Assembly (NCBI GenBank): GCA_011037195.1
Contig: JAAEAF010000257.1
Coordinates: 124,001-188,000 of the forward strand
DNA from: Triatoma infestans
Taxonomy: Eukaryota > Arthropoda > Insecta > Hemiptera > Reduviidae
DNA length: 64,000 bases
Direction: 5' to 3'
Made by a program: the position numbers and the translations under genes. The notes below the pieces were generated by a model. It worked only from the letters and a program-made list of their open reading frames with translations. It was not told the origin of the DNA and did no database searches. Of this stretch, positions 57,715-64,000 are shown piece by piece (positions within the stretch are counted from its first letter, which is position 1; the number at the start of each line of letters is the position of its first letter).

Positions 57715-57794
57715 TTTCATGTGATTAAGTATTGACCGGAAATAAATGTTTTTGGGTCTTCTGAATATGAAAAAATGTTTTATAGCAAATGGTC

Positions 57795-57834
<40 letters not shown>

Positions 57835-58745
57835 TGTTTTAACAGAATATCTCAAAAACAAAACTCGCACGAACTCAACCTTGATATTCTATTTAGGCAC
57901 TACCACCGTACATATAGACACGAAGATTTAGGGTCGGAAGTTGATTTGACTGAATGTTTTTTTCTTTTCAGTCTTTCGTGATTTTTTCGTCGATTTTTTT
58001 TTTAAACTTTCCATGCTATCTATACCCATAAATATCTCACTTTTAATTCAGAAATTTCCCTAGGATTCCTAGATATTTCGGGATTTGTAGGGGTAATAGT
58101 ATGCTTTCTTCTAAAATACCACTTCAGTATAATACGTGGTATCACCTATATTAATAACTATTAGAAGCATTGACGGAATTACTGCTTCTGTTTTAAAGAA
58201 AATCGGTTTACCAGAAGTGCAATTCTACAGAATAGGTTTTTTGGAATTTTCTCGAAAACGATTACGATTTTCTTTAAATTTGGAATGCTTGTTGGATAAA
58301 TGGAAACATATCACTTTTATAACTTTGTTTTGTTTATTGGACTTGAAAACATTTACCAAATATGAGGGTTAAAATTAAATGACAAAGAATCATTTTTTGT
58401 ATAATAAAGTGTTTTTTATACAAAAAAAAAAGAATACTTTTTGACATTTAATTATAATCATCATATTTTGTATCACTTTTATTTGCAATACATGCTACAG
58501 AAAACATTAATTTAGGAGAGAATTGGATTCGAGGTCTGTCAGTTAGTTCAAGATTAAATTTGCATAAGGTTTCTTAGCTTTGGCATAAAACGCTCTAAAT
58601 AAACCCGTTCAGATCTACAATTAAAATACCCACCATCATTTTTATGGCCACCCTAACTAAATAATGTATAGTTGCAATTTTAAAGAAAATTTCTTGATGA
58701 AGTTGTATTAATTAGGTTAAGAAAAAGTCGTATGAGTGTTTCACA
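57715..58745 (-). repeat. Family-C repeat, diverged subfamily
   Basis: Has the terminal module with a (TG)n tract (57797-57831), a diverged central region and an AAGAAAAAGTCGTATGAGTG end with a TTTCACACC hairpin. Resembles 600-1146. Confidence 0.5.
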
Positions 58746-58839
58746 CCAGATTTTTTTATACTATTTTTAGCCTGTCAAATTTTACATATTATTTTTTTGC
58801 TTACTCTGTTTCTTTACTGTTTAAGAGAAAAAAATATTG

Positions 58840-59160
58840 CAATCATATGAAACTTTCGAAACTAGCTCGCAACATCGGAAACCAATGTTTTGATATTCCC
58901 TGATAACTCCAAACTGATTTTTATTAAACTTAAAATACTATCAGCACGTATTGTATAAATTTATCACTTTTATATGAAACATTTTTTCTCTTTTTTTTTT
59001 ACGGATAAATTATTTTAAACGGATTCTGTGGGAGATTGGGATAAAATGGTTTAGCTTTGAATTGCAAACCGTATTTCTGGGCTTGATTGCAGTGTTGTTG
59101 TTTTAATAGCGTTCATTTACCTGGTTTTACTATCATAAAACCTAGCCCATCCAAAAAAAA
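58840..59160. repeat. Probable family-C fragment
   Basis: Weak matches to family-C central blocks around 58900-59050. Confidence 0.3.
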
Positions 59161-59700
59161 AAAAAAATCCTAGGCTTCCTGGGAATATGATCTGCGTGGC
59201 CGATGGACCGCTAGGCTGATTTGAAGGTCGAAAAGGCCACATGAGGAAGTGGACTTTTACGTCACACAACTCAGGGCATACTTAAAAAAAAAAAATAGGA
59301 AAGGCAGAGGCCGAGGAATGCCTTTACTTCTCCGGCATTAAAGACGATCCTTCTCACAGTTTTTTCCTGCAATCGGTGGGAACGGCTGAGCGGTGACCTC
59401 GAGGCGATGCTGGCCAGTGAAGCCCACTGGCAGACTGTAGCTAGGTAGGCCAGGGACATTCTTTAGCGGAAGAAGCAGGACCTGGACGACTGCCAAGTGG
59501 GTAATACTGTGGGAAATACCCAGCGGGTAAAGGCACAGGCCTAGTTCTGAACTAGTGCTAGTCACCAGTGAATCAAGGCTAGGCCTAGCATTAGGGAGGT
59601 ATTTCAGCCGGTAGTCCAATTTGGAAGTCCAGCACAGCAGGGTCTGTGCTTGCGTAAACCGCATTTCACCCCTCGAAAAAATTATCAAAAAATCAACATG
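59160..59700. other. GC-richer island of unknown nature
   Basis: Noticeably less AT-rich than its surroundings. Minus-strand frames of 62 and 116 codons are open but show no motif I recognise. It may be the 5' region of a retrotransposon. Confidence 0.3.
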
Positions 59701-59739
59701 TATATAATGGACGGTCCACCATGCTATTTATGAGTAACG

Positions 59740-60580
59740 GCAACTGTATCTTTAGTAAATATTCACAAATTTACAAAAAAAAAAAATAATTATCAATTAA
59801 TTTATAACTGTACCAGAAGTTTCTGTGAGTGTTACAAAATTTTTTTTGAATAATACAAAAGACGTCAATTCTAAAAACTTTGCAGATGCAGAATCTTAGT
59901 ATGTATATAATATATGTAAAACCTATTTTACTCATCCCCATATTTAGTTTCTAACGGAATCATTATGGTTTTTCTAAAGATACCGTTATGCAATAACATG
60001 TAAAATGAATATACCAGATTACAGCAGCGTAAAAAATAATATGAATTTACGTTGTAAATAAGGTAAGGGTTGATTGTAAGTAAAATAAAGCAAACTTTTT
60101 ATCAAGCGAAATAATAATGGTCGGCTTACTTCAAAAGTTTTTACAGGTTATTGTTTTGCTGTCAATATAAAAGAGTTCATTGGTCCCAAGTATATATATA
60201 TATATACTGAACCATAGGTTCCCACATTATGAACTTCTACATTCATACACTCCCTTTTTTTAATATACCTTCTTTCTCAACAACTTTTATTATGTAAACT
60301 GAGTCCATTTGCACAAAGATTTGTTTGTAACTTGCCGAACATACTTAATAATATTATGTACATAATGTACTGCTAAATAGGAGTTGGATAGGTTTCTGTT
60401 AACATTTGTCATTCAACTAAATAAACTTAAATTACCACTTATATGTAGTCTATATATTTTTATTTTATTTCATGACCTGTTGTTCAGGTGGACAATGGCA
60501 AATTTTTCACTTTATTTTTCATTCTTATCAATAGTTTTGATGTTTTTTTTTATTTTTTTGTTTTTCAAATTTCTCTTTCT
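59740..60580. other. AT-rich DNA without recognised features
   Basis: A short (AT)n tract lies near 60190; nothing else is supported. Confidence 0.4.
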
Positions 60581-60584
60581 ACTG

Positions 60585-60740
60585 ATAAGAAGTAAGAAAA
60601 GTTTGGTTCTTGAAAGAAATTTTTTTAGCGAACGGTATGTGTTTGTGTATAGAAAAAATATCTCAAAAAGCGATGATTCAGAGAAAGCTAAAACTTGATA
60701 TTGCAATGAGATAGAACCAGACGGAGTTTACCCTGTCAGT
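60585..60740 (-). repeat. Family-C terminal fragment
   Basis: AGAAGTAAGAAAAGTTTGG, AGCGAACGGTATGTG and AAAACTTGATATTGCAATG follow the order of the family-C terminal module. Confidence 0.45.
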
Positions 60741-60821
60741 TAAAAAATGGAGGGGGGATGTACTGTCGAAGGTATTGCTAAGGATTTTTAAAGTGATGGG
60801 AGTTAGGGTAGCCTTCAGAGA

Positions 60822-61062
60822 AGGAATTAGCTCTGTGGCAGCGCGCTGGACTAGCAATGCAGCGGTTCCCTTGAATAGGTTACCCAATTCGGTTGCCTTT
60901 AATTGTGAAAACCCTAGTTTGTTACTTGTGGTTTTCCTGGGTAGTGTTAAACTGTCCTTTGGTCGATTTAGCGGCTCGGTTCTCTCGAGCCTGCATAGGT
61001 AGGAGGTACATGATGAAATCACACGATTGGTTTACTGCCGTGCTGCTTCTGGAAACCCATTT
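60822..61062 (+). mobile_element. SINE (same family as 29799-30050)
   Basis: Head GGAATTAGCTCTGTGGCAGC, then ATTGTGAAAACCCTAG, TTAGCGGCTCGG, TCACACGATTGGTTTACTG and GTGCTGCTTCTGG. Abuts the next SINE. Confidence 0.55.
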
Positions 61063-61064
61063 AA

Positions 61065-61311
61065 TTGATATCTCCGCGCGGATGATCCGGGTTCGAGTCC
61101 AGCTGTGCTGCCCTTAGATTTTTTTCTTCCTAGGAGCCTACTACAGCTCACTGTCCCGTAATGGAAGGGGTTGTCTGTAACGAGAGAACCCTGTCCGGAG
61201 GCCGGCAATGCACTGAGAAGTCTCCGAACTTTGGTGTAGATATATGGGCCCAGAAGGGCTTTGGATAGCGCCAGGGCTAGATCCCTCTCCCCAGACAATA
61301 ATAATAATAAT
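61065..61311 (+). mobile_element. SINE with LINE-derived 3' tail and (AAT)n
   Basis: Begins within the tRNA-like head (B box CGGGTTCGAGTCC), has the usual SINE body, then from about 61235 TATATGGGCC...GGGCTTTGGATAGCG and an (AAT)n end, the same order as in the RNase H LINE 3' UTR at 45893-45960. Confidence 0.75.
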
Positions 61312-61319
61312 ACGGTAGC

Positions 61320-62737
61320 CTTCATTCCTTAAACATCAATAAACGACTACTCAATGAGACAAGTAATATTAGATTTATTGATTCAAGTTCATGTTGAGAG
61401 TTGACTTCCACCTACAAAAGTTCTCTAGCAAATCATTTAGTCAGTCAGTGTCAACCAAAGTATCAGTCAGTATTTTTATAAATGAAACTCAGCTCTCTAC
61501 TATAACTTGATTGAATCAAATTCTGACGATGGTAGAAAATCTGTAAGAATTAATAAAATGAATCACTTCTTGATGGATGAGATCCCGTTATTATTCAACA
61601 TATTAAAAAAAAAAAAAATCAAAGAGTTATTGATTTTATGTTCAATTTCAATTTGGTTTTTCATTGTCACATGACCGTCTAAATTCTCCCTTTCAGAAGT
61701 ACCTATAAATTCCCACAATGAGAAGGCTCTTCTGAAAAGTTGATTTTGAAATTCTGTTAAACACTTTACTTATAAACAGTTTATATGATTTTATAAAATT
61801 TGGGTTTCTATTACATAAATTCTGTATAGAAGAAGTGTAACTAAATAAAATTTAAATTCAATATATCTTTCTAGAGGCTAATATCCAAATTTGGTCGCAT
61901 AATAAGATGAAATCTTTTGAAACTAAATTCATTACCAACCTACTCACGCCCATTGATATACAATCTCCTCTATATCTCTTGGGGAGAGAATTCTATTAAA
62001 ATAATGGTTACATATTCAAAGATTAACCATACAAACTAAACATTTCCGCTTCAAATCAAATATTTAATCCTGTTTACAGATTTACATGTTTTTATATTAA
62101 TCCCTTTAACTGTTCTTCTTCCAAAAGCCGGAGTTTAGGTAACAATTTCTCTATTATGCATATAATTTAGAAAGACATCTGGGACTGGTTATTTGTGGGT
62201 GGATGGCAGAGTTAGTCCCCTAGGAATGCTGGATACTTTGGGATTTATCTGGGGACCACACCCAAATACCCTTTGTCTGTGTATTCAATTGAACTCTTTC
62301 GTTTTTCTCTAACTAGCTTGCTTTTCTGTCTTTTTCTCCTCTCGCATACTCTCCTCACTCTCTCTCCTCACTCTCTCTCCCTCTCTATTCCCCTTTAAAG
62401 TATTGTATCAGTGATTGTAGGTGGGTGGGTCCGGATGGAGTGGAATTCAAATTTAAATCCTCTTAGTAAAATAAACAAAAATTAAAAGTTTAGACTTTCT
62501 CATTAAGTACGGTTATTCTGTTTTAATACACTGTGAGCTTTAATAGCAAAGTTAACTTGATGGATCAAAAGTTTATATAACTGGCGAATTGGAATTAATC
62601 AGAAATGGTAATGATGGATCCATTAGCTGTAGGATTAACAACACAGGTGGAATATTTTTAAATACTTTCCTTAATAGTGTTTTTTACATAAAGAAAACTG
62701 GCCCTTTATGTAACTTAAACCTCTGGTTTCTCTATGG
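61320..62737. other. Unassigned AT-rich DNA
   Basis: A CT-rich stretch lies at 62330-62400. A frame at 62589-62735 is cut by the hAT insertion and is unrecognised. Confidence 0.35.
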
Positions 62738-62829
62738 CAGTGATGGCGAACCTATGACACGCATCTTCAAAGAAAACAATTTCATAATTCAAAAAAATCT
62801 TTTTTTTCTGATAATGTAGCTCATATAGT

Positions 62830-63015
62830 TAGCAACTCTCTCTCTGTTTACTACATATTTTGTGTTTAGTTTGTTTCATGGAAATTATAAATACCGATTA
62901 ACATTTTTTTTAATTTTATTCCTGAAAAAGACAATAAATTTGTCGAAACGTTGGAAAAGATTTAAAAAAAAGTGTACATTTTATTGACCGCTCCTCGAGA
63001 TCTCCTTTAGTTGTT
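62830..63015 (+). mobile_element. Penelope-like terminal repeat inside the hAT
   Basis: Matches 18896-19170 in opposite orientation. Its motif (62917-62957) reads CCTGAAAAAG...GTCGAAACGTTGG, with CTGAAAA in place of CTGAAGA. Confidence 0.5.
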
Positions 63016-63036
63016 TTGCTAACAATTATTTCATCC

Positions 63037-63200
63037 ACATATTTTTGTGAGACATTGTTCTCAGCATTAAATAATATTAAGACAAACAAACGGAATCGGT
63101 TAACAGATGAAGTCAGTGGCGCTTGCTTGGCCTTGAAATGTACCAAGTATAAACCCGAAATAGAAGATTTAGCAGACAAACTTCAGCACCAAAAAAGTCA
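63037..63200 (+). pseudogene. hAT transposase C-terminal dimerisation region
   Basis: One frame reads SSTYFCETLFSALNNIKTNK, then RNRLTDEVSGACLALKCTKY, the conserved hAT dimerisation block (general form S-T-x-x-C-E-x-x-F-S...N-R-L-T-D-E). Everything upstream, including the catalytic core, is gone, and F3 interrupts it after KLQHQKS. Confidence 0.75.
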
Positions 63201-63492
63201 TCAGAGACATTTTCCGCGGTAGCCTGCTTCATTTTGTAGTCATCGACCGGTTTCGGGCGTTCGCCCATCTTCAGGATGCGTTTTTCAGACAGTGTGACAA
63301 CACCGACATGCACAGAGCAAACTTAGTTTTCACACTCAAGTTTGCTCTGTACAAGTCTGTGTTGTCGCACTGTCTGAAAAACGCATCCTGAAGATGGGCG
63401 AACGCCCGAAACCGGTCGATGACCACAAAATGAAGCAGGCTACCACGGAAAATGTCTCTGATGCTTTCCAGCTCTGCGGAACCAACCACCAC
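63201..63492. mobile_element. Foldback element F3, hammerhead-like motif in both arms
   Basis: Flanked by ACCAAAAAAGTCA (63188-63200 and 63493-63505), so it inserted in the hAT. Motifs at 63241-63278 (minus) and 63384-63421 (plus) are identical to F1: CTGAAGA, helix GGGCG/CGCCC, GAAA, CCGGTC. Right end TGCGGAACCAACCACCACAC. Confidence 0.85.
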
Positions 63493-63797
63493 ACCAAAAA
63501 AGTCACTAATTTTTCATATATATTTATTTTCTAATTGTATAAATTTATATTGTTTTTCTGTTTTTGTTCAATTATATTTTATATATATACTACTTGATTT
63601 TGTATGTTAAGTGTCAATGAAATATGTAAGACAAGTCTCTAAATGTAAACTATTGGTTTCATAATTTTGGCTTTTGTATTTTGAATGGCATTAAACAAAT
63701 AATTAACTTGATGAGTGACACGCCACGAGAATTATGTTTCTATTTTTCAAAATTTTGACACACCTAGCTCAAAAGGTTTGCCATCACTGCTCTATGG

Positions 63798-64000
63798 TAT
63801 GGTTATGTAATTTTTTTTGTTGAATATTCCTTATTCTAAAAATGGCGCTTAAATGATAATAATGTATTGATTGACTTGAAGTTGAAGGAATATAATAAAG
63901 AAACTAATTGAATGAACAGAAAGAACTTCATTAAAAAAATAAAAATTCATGAATTAACACAATACACAATAATAATAATCTTTTTACCTATAGTGTGAAT
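63798..64000. other. AT-rich DNA without recognised features
   Basis: Nothing supported. Confidence 0.4.

Larger units (their letters stand above)
62738..63789 (+). mobile_element. hAT element with 8-bp target duplication
   Basis: Flanked by CTCTATGG (62730-62737 and 63790-63797). The inverted ends are CAGTGATGGCGAACC at left and GGTTTGCCATCACTG at right. It holds a transposase remnant (63037-63200), a Penelope-like segment (62830-63015) and foldback F3. At 1052 bp with insertions it is non-autonomous. Confidence 0.9.

Noticed and set aside
1..64000. CRISPR arrays, bacterial operons, ribosomal RNA genes
   Set aside because: No regularly spaced direct repeats with unique spacers, no Shine-Dalgarno-linked gene strings and no rRNA-like sequence were seen; the window is eukaryotic.

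Overview
The window is AT-rich eukaryotic DNA, most likely from an arthropod and probably an insect. The evidence is the repeat fauna (Jockey, I/R1-like, CR1-like and RTE-like non-LTR elements, Ty3/gypsy LTRs, mariner, piggyBac, PIF/Harbinger, hAT, Penelope-like foldbacks, tRNA-derived SINEs) together with arthropod-style six-cysteine defensin-like peptide genes split by introns. There is no sign of a bacterial gene layout. Species cannot be named from the sequence.

Host genes are few and small, and all appear to encode secreted cysteine-containing peptides. A two-exon defensin-like gene lies at 6355-6770 (+). A paralogue with the same exon structure lies at 11294-11629 (-) but carries a one-base homopolymer frameshift in exon 2. 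A third defensin exon 2 (20886-21028, +) has no recognisable exon 1 nearby. A four-exon gene at 36032-40954 (+) encodes an 85-residue secreted peptide with a short four-cysteine part and a Pro/Trp/Tyr-rich tail, which I do not recognise; its third intron is 4.47 kb of transposons. Two orphan signal-peptide exons (2215-2290 and 14489-14564, both -) lie in two copies of a duplicated block.

Layout: 1-4.6 kb and 12.2-18.9 kb are two copies of a repeat-rich segment (gypsy 3' end, small LTR-like element, signal-peptide exon, family-C repeat, RTE-like fragment), separated by the first two defensin genes. Copy 2 received an LTR element that was then hit by a piggyBac; copy 1 received a SINE. 18.9-30 kb holds the third defensin exon, solo LTRs, RNase H-bearing non-LTR remnants, SINEs and a deleted mariner. 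30.6-34.7 kb is a single non-LTR element broken by a nested stack of repeats. 36-41 kb is the four-exon gene. 41-64 kb is almost entirely mobile-element debris, with several insertions whose exact ends and target duplications can be read.

The most unusual material is the set of foldback elements with hammerhead-like motifs in both arms and 11-13 bp target duplications, a 47-bp miniature with the same ends, the modular family-C repeat built from ~292-bp units, SINEs that share a 3' end with the resident RNase H LINE, and the four-exon peptide gene. All homology calls come from reading motifs by eye; no database search was run.
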